DNA from: Thermoclostridium sp036562185
GTDB lineage: Bacteria; Bacillota; Clostridia; DSM-8532
Assembly (NCBI GenBank): GCA_036562185.1
Contig: DATCKN010000061.1
Coordinates: forward strand, 62,001-126,000
Length of the DNA stretch: 64,000 nt
Direction of reading: 5' to 3'
The translations under genes were made by a program, and so were the position numbers. Within the stretch, counting starts at the first letter, position 1. Each line of letters begins with the position of its first letter. Shown one piece after another: positions 9,058 to 17,445 of the stretch. The notes beneath the pieces are model-generated. The model was not told the origin of the DNA. It searched no databases and was given only the letters and a program-made list of their open reading frames with translations.

Positions 9058-9642
9058 TTATTCCTGCCCAAGAGAATATATCTTTTCCATTAATTCTTCT
9101 GCCATATTCTGCATATCAGATTTTGTGGCTTTTTCACCTTTATTCCATTCAATTCTGAAAGGTTTGCCATACACTACCTTGAGCTTTGTGAATATCCTGT
9201 AATCTCCAAAAATACCTACGGGAAGAACTGGGGCACCTGACTCAATGGCAAACAGCACAGCGCCGCTTTTTGGCCTGGCCCTTCCTTTTGCCTTCTTGCT
9301 CCTTGTTCCCTCCGGAAAAATCCCTACAGCCTTGCCTTCATTAAGTAAATTCAGAGTGGTCTTCGCCGCATTCAAATCCCCATGCCCCCTGTTCACCGGA
9401 AATGCTCCCAGGGCTTTTATGGCAATGTTTAAAAGCGGTATACTGAACAATTCCTTTTTGGCCATAAAATATACTTTTCTTGGTATACGATGGGCAAATA
9501 AAAACATATCCAACAGGCTGATATGATTGCAGCATATAATCAAAGGCCCATCTTCCGGTACATTTTCAAGGCCCTTATATTCAACCTTATAAAAAACAGA
9601 AAAGAAAACTCTGCATAAACAAGCTACAAACCTGTAAAACAT
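9058..9642 (-). CDS. plsC: 1-acyl-sn-glycerol-3-phosphate acyltransferase
   Basis: A 194-residue membrane-associated acyltransferase adding the second acyl chain in phosphatidic acid synthesis. The catalytic HX4D motif is at H40-D45 (NHISLLD), and the substrate-binding FPEGTRS is near residue 113. The N-terminus is hydrophobic. ATG at 9642, eight bases after GAGG, is preferred over TTG at 9648, which overlaps the cmk stop. It sits two bases from cmk and 26 bases before ispH-rpsA, a common clostridial order. Confidence 0.93.
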   Translation of the reverse strand: MFYRFVACLCRVFFSVFYKVEYKGLENVPEDGPLIICCNHISLLDMFLFAHRIPRKVYFMAKKELFSIPLLNIAIKALGAFPVNRGHGDLNAAKTTLNLLNEGKAVGIFPEGTRSKKAKGRARPKSGAVLFAIESGAPVLPVGIFGDYRIFTKLKVVYGKPFRIEWNKGEKATKSDMQNMAEELMEKIYSLGQE

Positions 9643-9644
9643 AA

Positions 9645-10316
9645 TCAAATCCTCGACTTAATAATTTCAAGAATGGTTTTTGCAGATTCTTCAACCGAAA
9701 ATCCGGTTGTATCCAATAAAATAGCATCATCTGCCTTTTTTAGAGGTGCATATGCCCTGCTGCTGTCGTTTTTATCCCTGTATTCCATTTCCTGTTTCAG
9801 TTCCTCAAATGTTTGCTTCAGTGTACCTTTTTCCTTAAGTTCCTCATATCTTCTTTTTGTCCTGTCTTCTACAGAAGCAGTGAGAAATATTTTTACGTCT
9901 GCATCCGGCAATACATTTGTTCCTATATCGCGGCCATCCATAATTACACTGTTTTCTTTGGCAATCTCCCGCTGTAGTTCCACCATCTTGTCTCTGACAG
10001 CCTGGTTTACTGCCACATCAGATGCTCCTACGGTAACTGCCGGTGTACGTATTTCTTCTGTGACATCGTTTCCATCGAGGATAACTTTTTGAACACCATT
10101 TTCATATACGATCTTAAGATCTATATCCTTTACCATTTCGGCAAGAGCCTGGCTGTCTTTTGTGTTGATCCCTGAACGTATTGCTTTTAATGCCACTGCG
10201 CGATACATTGCTCCTGTATCGAGGTACAGGATTCCCAGTTCTTTAGCGACAATTTTTGCCATTGTACTTTTCCCGGCCCCGGAAGGCCCGTCTATTGCTA
10301 TCTGTATATTCTTCAC
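9645..10316 (-). CDS. cmk: cytidylate kinase
   Basis: A 223-residue (d)CMP kinase converting CMP and dCMP to the diphosphates. The P-loop GPSGAGKS lies about ten residues from the start, followed by LDTGAMYRAVAL for nucleotide binding. MDGRDIGTNVLPDADVKIFL and RYEELKEKG are further Cmk blocks. GTG at 10316 is chosen because GGAGGAG lies six bases upstream; the ATG at 10331 is part of that site. It is 32 bases downstream of the hutP-like gene. Confidence 0.95.
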   Translation of the reverse strand: MKNIQIAIDGPSGAGKSTMAKIVAKELGILYLDTGAMYRAVALKAIRSGINTKDSQALAEMVKDIDLKIVYENGVQKVILDGNDVTEEIRTPAVTVGASDVAVNQAVRDKMVELQREIAKENSVIMDGRDIGTNVLPDADVKIFLTASVEDRTKRRYEELKEKGTLKQTFEELKQEMEYRDKNDSSRAYAPLKKADDAILLDTTGFSVEESAKTILEIIKSRI

Positions 10317-10348
10317 AGGAAACTCCTCCATATATTTATTTTCAGCGG

Positions 10349-10771
10349 TTAAACCACTCTGTGCCCAACACCAATTGATATCTCATTCAGATGCAAAAGA
10401 CCTATGCCGAAAAAGACACAAACTGCAACATGATCGTGGTACCTAGCAACCCCGATCTTGCCACCGACATTCAGCCCGATTGCCTTATTTGCAATCTGGT
10501 TCAATGCCTCTCTTGTAGCGCCTGCAACAGCTCCTTCTTCGGCATGGCTTTCCACAATGACACCCTCACGTTTTGCAGAAACCACGGCTCTTTCTATAAT
10601 TTTTACTATTGAAGATATAAAATCGCCGCCGTAATCAACAGCGCAGCATTTTATTCCCTTTTCTCCGTATTGGTATTTAAGATGTTTTTCTTCATCACGG
10701 GTTCCCGTTAAAGCCATGCTTATAGCAGCTTTTACTATATCCTTGCTACCGTACTCATAATTATCATTCAT
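10349..10771 (-). CDS. HutP-like RNA-binding regulator
   Basis: A 140-residue protein related to HutP, the Bacillus antiterminator that binds hut mRNA with histidine and Mg2+. Shared features recognised by eye are ESHAEEGA, the ATREAL helix and the C-terminal ISIGVGHR. There is no histidine-utilisation gene in the window, so the target must be elsewhere or different. Comparing with remembered B. subtilis HutP, the first histidine of its metal site (ESH) is present but the next one, four residues on, appears replaced by glycine. The start ATG follows GGAGG by six bases. It probably heads a transcript with cmk. Confidence 0.8.
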   Translation of the reverse strand: MNDNYEYGSKDIVKAAISMALTGTRDEEKHLKYQYGEKGIKCCAVDYGGDFISSIVKIIERAVVSAKREGVIVESHAEEGAVAGATREALNQIANKAIGLNVGGKIGVARYHDHVAVCVFFGIGLLHLNEISIGVGHRVV

Positions 10772-10887
10772 AATAATCCTCCGCTACCGAACAACAGGGA
10801 TAGATATTTTCACCAACATTTATCATTATATAAAACCAGGCATGGGAATACAAGGATAACCATTATGATTATATGATTTTAATAATA

Positions 10888-11394
10888 TCAGTCTTTGGCA
10901 AAAACCTTTGCTATACGATGCAATCCCTTTTCAAGGGGTATTGACGTCCTTGAATATTTAAGTTTAATATTTTCAGATGTTTTTCTTATTACCAGCGCAG
11001 CGCCCGGGAGTTCTTCAATAACCCAGACTTCTAACACATCGCCGTCGGTTAAGTTAACTGTGATAGGAAACTGTTCAACAAGAAGGAAACGATCGCCGTT
11101 TTTAAAAAGCATTACGGCATGCGGTTTGTACTGCCCAATAACGTCAAGTGTTATGCTGCCATTCTTTATTAAGGACTGGTAAGGCAACAACGGACTACCC
11201 CGGTATGGATCTCCGGGAATTTCCACACCTAAAGGGTAGCTTCTGAAAACCTGAACACTAATAAGCAGTATGCACATTATAATTGAAACTGTTATCAAGA
11301 CCCAATTAAACTTCATGCTTTCACACGGCTTTAATATTTTTTGGAAGATACTCAAAATATTTTTTCCAATTCTCCGTTTTTTAAACCTCAACAC
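10888..11394 (-). CDS. membrane-anchored protein of unknown function
   Basis: A 168-residue protein with a basic N-terminus and one transmembrane helix (about residues 31-50, WVLITVSIIMCILLISVQVF). An outward-facing domain rich in beta strands follows, with a proline/glycine stretch after the helix (GVEIPGDPYRGSPLLPYQ). No family was recognised. The start is doubtful: the GTG at 11394 has no clear ribosome-binding site, and the ATG at 11316 (MKFNWVL) is possible. It lies 25 bases after the flavoprotein gene on the same strand. Confidence 0.6.
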   Translation of the reverse strand: MLRFKKRRIGKNILSIFQKILKPCESMKFNWVLITVSIIMCILLISVQVFRSYPLGVEIPGDPYRGSPLLPYQSLIKNGSITLDVIGQYKPHAVMLFKNGDRFLLVEQFPITVNLTDGDVLEVWVIEELPGAALVIRKTSENIKLKYSRTSIPLEKGLHRIAKVFAKD

Positions 11395-11419
11395 GGTGAA
11401 AGCATGGCTTCATATTTGG

Positions 11420-12661
11420 CTAAACACTGTTTCCTGCGGTATATCCGGTTGAAAAGGCAATAGTCAGGTTAAACCCGCCTGTATAGGCGTCAACATCAAT
11501 TACCTCACCGGCAAAATATAAGCCTTTCACTATTTTGGATTCCATGGTTTTTGGGTCAATTTCCTTAACACTGACTCCGCCTGCTGTTACGATGGCTTCG
11601 TCAAAGGAAAGCGCTCCAGTTATTTCGCATGTCAGATTTTTAAGAAGAGAAACCAAATTATGCCTTTCGGTTTTCGTTATCTGGTTAACCGGTTTTTCGG
11701 GTGAAATACCGCTTAATTGAACAATAACCGGGATCATAAGATTGGGCAGTAATTCATCAAGTGAATTTTTGAACATTTTTCTTGAGAATTTGCTAAAATC
11801 CCTTTGAATTCTGCTATCCAGCTTTTCCTCGGATAAAGCCGGCTTTAAATCTATTGAAAGAAACACGTCCTTGTATTCGTATTTCAATATATGCCGGCTT
11901 GCACTTAAAATAACCGGACCTGATACGCCAAAATGGGTAAACATCATTTCTCCGAAATCGCTGTATATTATTTTTCCCTTCCTGTCGATGAGTTTAATTG
12001 CCGTATTTTTCAGAGACAATCCCTGCAATTCTTTTACCCAGTCTTCTTTTACCGTCAATGGAACCAGGGAAGGCCTTAGCGAAGTTATTGTGTGGCCAAG
12101 CTTTTGCGCCATCCTGTATCCGTCCCCTGTAGAGCCCGTACCCGGGTATGATAGCCCGCCTGTGGCAAGGATTACCGCGTCAAGCTTCCTGTCTGTTCCA
12201 TCCGAGAGCCTTACACCTGTTACATGCCCGTCATTAACAAGTATATCGTCAACTTTGCTTTGATAACAGAAATGGACGTTTTGCCCGGAAGTATATTTCA
12301 ACAGGGCATCAACTACATCTTTCGCATTATCGGATTCGGGGAAGACACGATTTCCCCTCTCCACTTTCACGCGCAGCCCCATTTTTTCAAAAAATTCGAT
12401 TATATCTTTATTTGAAAAAAGGCTAAACGACGAATACAGGAATTTCCCATTTCCGGGTATATTTGAAATAAGGGTATTAATATCGCAATCATTGGTGAGA
12501 TTGCATCTTCCCTTCCCTGTTATGCGTATTTTTCTGCCTGCCATTTTATTCTTCTCAAATATAAAAACACGGTGCCCCCGTTCTGCTGCTCTGCCAGCGG
12601 CAATTAAACCGGCTGCACCTGCTCCAATCACACCTACGTTTTTCATCTGATTCAGCACCAT
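11420..12661 (-). CDS. FAD-dependent oxidoreductase, HI0933/YhiN family
   Basis: A 413-residue flavoprotein. The N-terminal dinucleotide-binding motif GVIGAGAAGLIAAGRAAERG is followed by MAGRKIRITGKGRCNLTN, the hallmark of the HI0933 (YhiN) family. VILATGGLSYPGTGSTGDGY in the middle and GLYFAGEVIDVDAYTGGFN at the C-terminus complete the FAD fold. The family's substrate is not established. Either ATG at 12661 or ATG at 12646 may be the start; neither has a strong site. In other Clostridia the gene is often near cmk, as here. Confidence 0.9.
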   Translation of the reverse strand: MVLNQMKNVGVIGAGAAGLIAAGRAAERGHRVFIFEKNKMAGRKIRITGKGRCNLTNDCDINTLISNIPGNGKFLYSSFSLFSNKDIIEFFEKMGLRVKVERGNRVFPESDNAKDVVDALLKYTSGQNVHFCYQSKVDDILVNDGHVTGVRLSDGTDRKLDAVILATGGLSYPGTGSTGDGYRMAQKLGHTITSLRPSLVPLTVKEDWVKELQGLSLKNTAIKLIDRKGKIIYSDFGEMMFTHFGVSGPVILSASRHILKYEYKDVFLSIDLKPALSEEKLDSRIQRDFSKFSRKMFKNSLDELLPNLMIPVIVQLSGISPEKPVNQITKTERHNLVSLLKNLTCEITGALSFDEAIVTAGGVSVKEIDPKTMESKIVKGLYFAGEVIDVDAYTGGFNLTIAFSTGYTAGNSV

Positions 12662-12719
12662 TTGTGGTTATTTTGTCTTACAGTTAAGTTTATCTCAAAA
12701 AATGAATTTAATACATATG

Positions 12720-13580
12720 CTATTCTTCGTCTTTTTCATAAACCTGATATTCATCCCAAATTCGTTCAAGCTTTTCAAAAGTATCCTGAATCTGTTGTTT
12801 CTTTCTCAATCCTATGGCAACAATTAAGGCGTTAATAATGCTAAGAGGGGCAACAAGAGAGTCTACAAAAGAGTTCATGTCACTTCTGGCAAAAATGGAA
12901 TAATTAGCGCACTTTGCCAAAGGCGAATTTGGATTATCGGTAATCGCAATAGCCGTAGCTCCCTGCCTTCGTACAAACTGCATCGCCTTTGTCGTTCTCC
13001 TGGAATATCTCGGAAAACTGATTCCTATAACTACGTCACCTTCCCTGGCATTCAGAACCTGTTCAAACATTTCACTGACACTTGTGGTATGTACCAGTCT
13101 TACATTTTCGAAAATCAGGTTGAAATAAAAGCCCAGGAAGCTTGCCAGCGATGCAGAGCTTCTTACTCCGAGGATATAAATATGCTTTGCATTAAGGATT
13201 TCTTCCACAATTATATTAAAATTCTCTTCATCTATCTCTTCCAATGTCATTTTAATTTTGTTCATATCCGAATGAAGAACGCTTTTTAATACATTCTCCC
13301 TGTCTATCCTGCTGGAAGAGACCTCAAGCCTTTGCACAGATGTCAGTTTGCTTTTAATCAGTTCTTTAAGTTTTTTCTGAAGTTCCGGGTATCCATCAAA
13401 CCCCAGCTCCAAAGGGAAACGTACAACGGTTGATTCACTTACGCCGACCTCTTTGCCCAGCTGGGCAGCAGTCATAAAAGCCGCTTTATCGTAGTGATTT
13501 ATAATGTATGATGCAATTGCTTTGTGTCCCTTACTAAAAGTAGGATATTTTTCTTTCATCAAGTTTATTAAATTATCCAT
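12720..13580 (-). CDS. MurR/RpiR family transcriptional regulator
   Basis: A 286-residue regulator with an N-terminal helix-turn-helix domain (about residues 1-80, including TAAQLGKEVGVSESTVVRFP) and a C-terminal SIS sugar-phosphate-binding domain (about 125-260, with IYILGVRSSASLASFLG and DVVIGISFPRYSRRT). Such proteins regulate sugar or amino-sugar catabolism in response to sugar phosphates. ATG at 13580 is preferred over 13586 by spacing from AAGGA. No sugar operon is adjacent, so its target is unknown. Confidence 0.9.
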   Translation of the reverse strand: MDNLINLMKEKYPTFSKGHKAIASYIINHYDKAAFMTAAQLGKEVGVSESTVVRFPLELGFDGYPELQKKLKELIKSKLTSVQRLEVSSSRIDRENVLKSVLHSDMNKIKMTLEEIDEENFNIIVEEILNAKHIYILGVRSSASLASFLGFYFNLIFENVRLVHTTSVSEMFEQVLNAREGDVVIGISFPRYSRRTTKAMQFVRRQGATAIAITDNPNSPLAKCANYSIFARSDMNSFVDSLVAPLSIINALIVAIGLRKKQQIQDTFEKLERIWDEYQVYEKDEE

Positions 13581-13727
13581 AGGCATACATCCTTAATTTT
13601 CATAGAGTTACGCTGTTTCAAGTCTTACCGGGGCATAATAATAAACCCATATACATAAATAATATATTATTCCGCAGGATTAAAATCAAGATCATGCAAA
13701 TCGCAGAAAAATAAAATATTACTTTTG

Positions 13728-14528
13728 CTACCCGTTCAAAATAAATTTTTCTATCACATAGGCCACTCCGTCGTTTTCGTTGGACAGCGTTACAAAATCC
13801 GCCGCCTCTTTTATTTCCGCCGGGGCATTTTCCATGGCAACACCAAGACCAGCATACTCTATCATGGACAAGTCATTAAAACCGTCACCAATGGCAATCA
13901 TCTCTTCTTTTTTTATACCGTAAAATTCGCCTAATTTTTCGAGGGCAATGGCTTTTGAAGCATTTACATCAACAAATTCGAGGAAAAACGGCTGTGAAGT
14001 ATGAAAATTAACTGTGGGATTTATTATGTCTTTCAGCTCTTTTTGAAACTCATTAATACGATCGACTTCATCATACCATAAAATTTTATTTATTCCTTTA
14101 GCTATAAGCTCTTCAATATCTTCATACACTTTTGGTTCTGTACCGCTAAGTTCACTGTACTTTGCCGCACGTTCATCGGCACGGTTTACAAACAACTGGT
14201 TCTCAGCCCAGATGGCGATGGTTGTGTTCCTCTCTTTTCCGAGTTTTTCCACCTGCAAAGCGTCTTCTCTTTTCATTGTGCATGAATATATTACTTTTCT
14301 GCTTTCCCCGGTGATAACCATGGCACCGTTGTATGTTATAACCGGAACATCTGCTTCCAGCTGCCTGGTTATAAGCTGTACTCCCTGGATGGGTCTTCCG
14401 CTGCTTATTGCGAAAATTACTCCTTTTCCGATTGCTTCATGTATTTTGGCCTTTGTTTTTGGTGTAACTTCCCTTTTATTGTTTACAAGCGTTCCGTCAA
14501 TATCAGCTGCTATTAATTTGTATTTCAT
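13728..14528 (-). CDS. Cof-type HAD-IIB hydrolase
   Basis: A 266-residue haloacid dehalogenase superfamily phosphatase. Motif I is DIDGTLVNN at the amino end. Motif II is in FAISSGRP. The C-terminal motif IV is IAIGDGFNDLSMIEYAG with the lysine upstream in NASKAIAL. The type IIB cap lies between them. Relatives dephosphorylate sugar phosphates and cofactors such as FMN or PLP with broad specificity. The ATG follows GGAAGG by about five bases. It stands alone. Confidence 0.9.
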   Translation of the reverse strand: MKYKLIAADIDGTLVNNKREVTPKTKAKIHEAIGKGVIFAISSGRPIQGVQLITRQLEADVPVITYNGAMVITGESRKVIYSCTMKREDALQVEKLGKERNTTIAIWAENQLFVNRADERAAKYSELSGTEPKVYEDIEELIAKGINKILWYDEVDRINEFQKELKDIINPTVNFHTSQPFFLEFVDVNASKAIALEKLGEFYGIKKEEMIAIGDGFNDLSMIEYAGLGVAMENAPAEIKEAADFVTLSNENDGVAYVIEKFILNG

Positions 14529-14807
14529 TAAAACCTTCCTTCCGGGTTCCTATTAGAACGTGTTTATGTAGCACAATCCAGTCCATAAGTAATTATAGCA
14601 AAAAACATGTTAACTTCAACTTTTTTTATTGCTTAACCTCCATCCTTTACTTTACATGATATTATTTACAACGCCGGGCATTAAAAGTATAATAGATTTT
14701 GCTTAAGTTTTAACGGCGCAAACATCATAATTAATTGATCTTTTGCTATAAATTATATATTACCGGCAAAGGATTGATAATAAATGAGCTAAAGGAGGCC
14801 ATGGATT

Positions 14808-15449
14808 TTGAGAATCAGGAATGCTCCAAAATCTTTGGATTTTGTATATAACCACCCGAATTTTATTGAACAGCCTGAAAAATTCATAGGCAGATGGGCT
14901 GAGGATTACTTTCATAATGCAAACCCAATACATATCGAGATTGGTTCAGGAAAGGGCAAATTCATCACCACCCTTGCTGAGCAGAATAAGAATATAAATT
15001 ATATTGCTCTGGAAAAATACCTGCCTGTACTGGGTAAGTTTGTTCAGAAATTACCCGAAGAAGGAATCCCAAACCTCGCGGTAACGAATGCCGATGCTGA
15101 AAACCTGCTTGAATATTTTAATGTTGGAGAATTGGATCGTATATATTTGAATTTTTCTGATCCATGGCCAAAGAAAAGGCATATAAAACGCAGATTAACA
15201 AATCTTAAATTCCTTGAACTTTATAAAAAAGTATTGAAAGATGACGGATTTATCATGTTTAAAACCGATAACCGTGATTTCTTTGAATTCTCCCTTGAGC
15301 AATTCGAATTGGCAGGTTATATTCTTAAGGATGTCACTTATGATTTGCACAACAGTCCTTATGCCGAGGGAAATGTAACAACCGAGTATGAGGATAAGTT
15401 TGCAAGCATGGGCTTCCCTATATACAGATTAACTGCGTATAAAAAATAA
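14808..15449 (+). CDS. trmB: tRNA (guanine-N7-)-methyltransferase
   Basis: A 213-residue SAM-dependent enzyme making m7G46 in tRNA. The SAM motif IEIGSGKGKFI is at about residues 43-54. The family signature YLNFSDPWPKKRHIKRRL and the C-terminal TEYEDKF are present. The start is a TTG nine bases after AAAGGAGG; an out-of-frame ATG lies between. It is a single gene followed by tRNA-Trp. Confidence 0.96.
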   Translation: MRIRNAPKSLDFVYNHPNFIEQPEKFIGRWAEDYFHNANPIHIEIGSGKGKFITTLAEQNKNINYIALEKYLPVLGKFVQKLPEEGIPNLAVTNADAENLLEYFNVGELDRIYLNFSDPWPKKRHIKRRLTNLKFLELYKKVLKDDGFIMFKTDNRDFFEFSLEQFELAGYILKDVTYDLHNSPYAEGNVTTEYEDKFASMGFPIYRLTAYKK

Positions 15450-15483
15450 AAAAACCGAATTTATAAAATCCTCATGTTTCATA

Positions 15484-15513
15484 TTGACATTTCATGCGTA
15501 GTTATTGTATACT
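15484..15513 (+). promoter_or_regulatory. sigma-A-type promoter of tRNA-Trp
   Basis: TTGACA at 15484-15489 and TATACT at 15508-15513 are separated by 18 bases, ending 16 bases before the tRNA. Confidence 0.8.
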
Positions 15514-15529
15514 TTTATTCGTCACACAA

Positions 15530-15605
15530 AGGGGAGTAGCTCAGCTGGTAGAGTACCGGTCTCCAAAACCGTGGGCCGCGGGTTCGAATCCTGTCTCCCC
15601 TGCCA
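15530..15605 (+). tRNA. tRNA-Trp (anticodon CCA)
   Basis: The acceptor stem AGGGGAG pairs with CTCCCCT, then a G discriminator and encoded CCA. The anticodon loop CTCCAAA gives CCA, which reads UGG. The D arm GCTCAGCTGGTAGAG and T arm GGGTTCGAATCCTG are regular. Confidence 0.95.
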
Positions 15606-15607
15606 GA

Positions 15608-15640
15608 AAGCCTGTAACTGTACTGGTTACAGGCTTTTGT
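15608..15640 (+). terminator. terminator after tRNA-Trp
   Basis: An 11-bp stem (AAGCCTGTAAC / GTTACAGGCTT) with a seven-base loop is followed by TTGTT. Confidence 0.85.
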
Positions 15641-16099
15641 TATTAGATTCCAATTGCGCTGATAATACGATTCGACTGCTGTTATGTTCAAACCTTGAAA
15701 AAAATGAGCAACAGTAAAATATTAATATACCTTCTTTGGGGCCGTCTTTTTTCTTTTTAGTTCATCCATATGCATCCTGCAATTAGTTTCCTCAGTTCTT
15801 TAAGATTTAATTTTTATCACGAAGTCGTTACCGACGGAAGGCAAAATATGGTGAGAAAATATGCCAAGATTTAGAAAACAGCACAATTGTAAATATAATA
15901 ACATTATTAATCACGCATGCCACAGGCAGCTTTAGGACATGAAATAAACTGTTTAAGGGAAAATCAGAACACAAAGAAAACAGAAGTATTAATCAACGGA
16001 TAACAAAAATGGGCGATGCCGGCACAAAACCCATTTTTCTTCGCAATATGAATTATTTGTAATAGAATAATTTTAATAAATTACCCTCAGCATATTATT
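15641..16099. other. intergenic stretch with one hairpin
   Basis: No gene is supported here. A nine-bp inverted repeat (AAAAATGGG / CCCATTTTT, 16005-16013 and 16030-16038) has A/T flanks on both sides. It could terminate the minus-strand gene that ends at 16100. Confidence 0.4.
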
Positions 16100-16366
16100 T
16101 CAGTCAATATATGCCCCTCTTCCGGCAGTTCTGTGAAGAGATTCCTTTTTTCTGGCAGATTTACACAGAGCACTACTTTTTCTTACAGTTTTGCACAGAG
16201 CATCGCTTCTTTTTACTGCTTTTCGGAAAGGTTTCCTTTCGGTAATGCTGTGAACTTTTTTCAGAGCTTCTTCAGGTGTAAGCGGTTTTGAGTTGTTTAA
16301 TTTAATATTATATCCTCGGATTTCATAGGCTCCGTTTGCCATTCTTATGATTTCAGTATCTGCCAT
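16100..16366 (-). CDS. small basic protein with three tandem 10-residue repeats
   Basis: An 88-residue protein with no recognised family. The first half is ordinary (ADTEIIRMANGAYEIRGYN). The C-terminal part is made of three 10-residue repeats, KRSDALCKTV, RKSSALCKSA and RKKESLHRTA, rich in Lys/Arg, Ser and Leu; two carry a cysteine. The repeats are visible in the DNA with a 30-base period. The ATG is preceded by AAGGAG and an eight-base spacer. It is 38 bases downstream of the membrane protein gene at 16405 and likely shares its transcript. Confidence 0.65.
   Translation of the reverse strand: MADTEIIRMANGAYEIRGYNIKLNNSKPLTPEEALKKVHSITERKPFRKAVKRSDALCKTVRKSSALCKSARKKESLHRTAGRGAYID
16126..16215. 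repeat. three 30-bp tandem repeats inside the small basic protein gene
   Basis: Units begin at 16126, 16156 and 16186. Each starts CAG(T/A)T on the plus strand and shares (C/G)A(C/A)AGAG and a pyrimidine run. The middle and third units are closest; the first is more diverged. Confidence 0.7.
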
Positions 16367-16404
16367 CCAATCAACTCCTTAATATAATTATACCATATTT
16401 ATTC

Positions 16405-17238
16405 CTACATATAACTATAATATTCATAGAGCCCGTCGATTGAATCCAAATATTTATGTAAAATATTCGTAATGGTATCGATTGCGAAATGAATTTGATT
16501 TTCATTTTTATTGAGAAGGAAGTTTTTTTGCGAACTTAAGCATATAACGAATTTTACCGTCTCTTTCTTGGCAAACCCGACCTTTATATCCTTTTTTATT
16601 GGAATGCTTATTCTAAGCTTTAAATGACCTTTTGTCCACCTTTGTATATCTTTAGGCAGCCCATCAATGCAGGCATTCTTAAAGTTTTCCACAACCTGAA
16701 TATTCCCGTCAATGACTGTTCTGCCTGTTATTGTGCGGTTCAGTTTTGTTATAACTCCATCCCAATCCGATAATATTTTGGGGAGGTTGTCACTGAACCC
16801 GACACGAATTAATTTCTTTATAAAATTTCCCTTCACAAAGAATAATGTAACCATTAAATCATTGGACTTCAGATTGAAACTTGAACATCTTTCAATGTCA
16901 TCCCTGAAACTGTTCAAAATATTCTGAACATTCATCTTCATCATGTAATCTGCATATTCAACCCTTTGGTTATACTTTTTAATTGTTCTTGATTTTATTG
17001 CCGATGAAGAAAATGTACTGCTGCCATAGAATAAAACGCCAATCAAGATTATCATGTATCTGTCAATACCGGTATAATCTGATAACAACGAAATCAAAGC
17101 GTCATTTGATATTACAATTGATATTATGTACGAAACAAACAAAACGGCAAATGAAATCTTTTTTGCTTTCTGGCATAAGAAACCCAATATTACCGCAAGA
17201 GCACAATAAACATAACTTAACACCTTATATCTCACCAC
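16405..17238 (-). CDS. membrane protein with cytosolic domain, unknown function
   Basis: A 277-residue protein with two or three hydrophobic segments in the first 75 residues (YVYCALAVILGFLC, ISFAVLFVSYIISIVI, YMIILIGVLFYG). A cytosolic domain of about 190 residues follows. Its alternation of strands and helices vaguely resembles a GAF-type sensory domain, but no signature was recognised. GTG at 17238 is the upstream start; the ribosome-binding site is poor. It is divergent from tldD and precedes the small repeat protein. Confidence 0.6.
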   Translation of the reverse strand: MVRYKVLSYVYCALAVILGFLCQKAKKISFAVLFVSYIISIVISNDALISLLSDYTGIDRYMIILIGVLFYGSSTFSSSAIKSRTIKKYNQRVEYADYMMKMNVQNILNSFRDDIERCSSFNLKSNDLMVTLFFVKGNFIKKLIRVGFSDNLPKILSDWDGVITKLNRTITGRTVIDGNIQVVENFKNACIDGLPKDIQRWTKGHLKLRISIPIKKDIKVGFAKKETVKFVICLSSQKNFLLNKNENQIHFAIDTITNILHKYLDSIDGLYEYYSYM

Positions 17239-17445
17239 AGGTTACATGATATTAAATTATAACATAATTTGTATATAAGTGGTAAATAATTGGTTCATAT
17301 TGCCTTCTGCCCTCGGACATAAAATAGAAGAATCCAAAACAATTATGAAAAAAAGACAATATTTCTTTTGTTGCGTAATATGATTTAAAGCATGTTATAA
17401 TGAAGTACATGTAAGTTATTAATTCTTTAAACGGGAGGGAAAACT

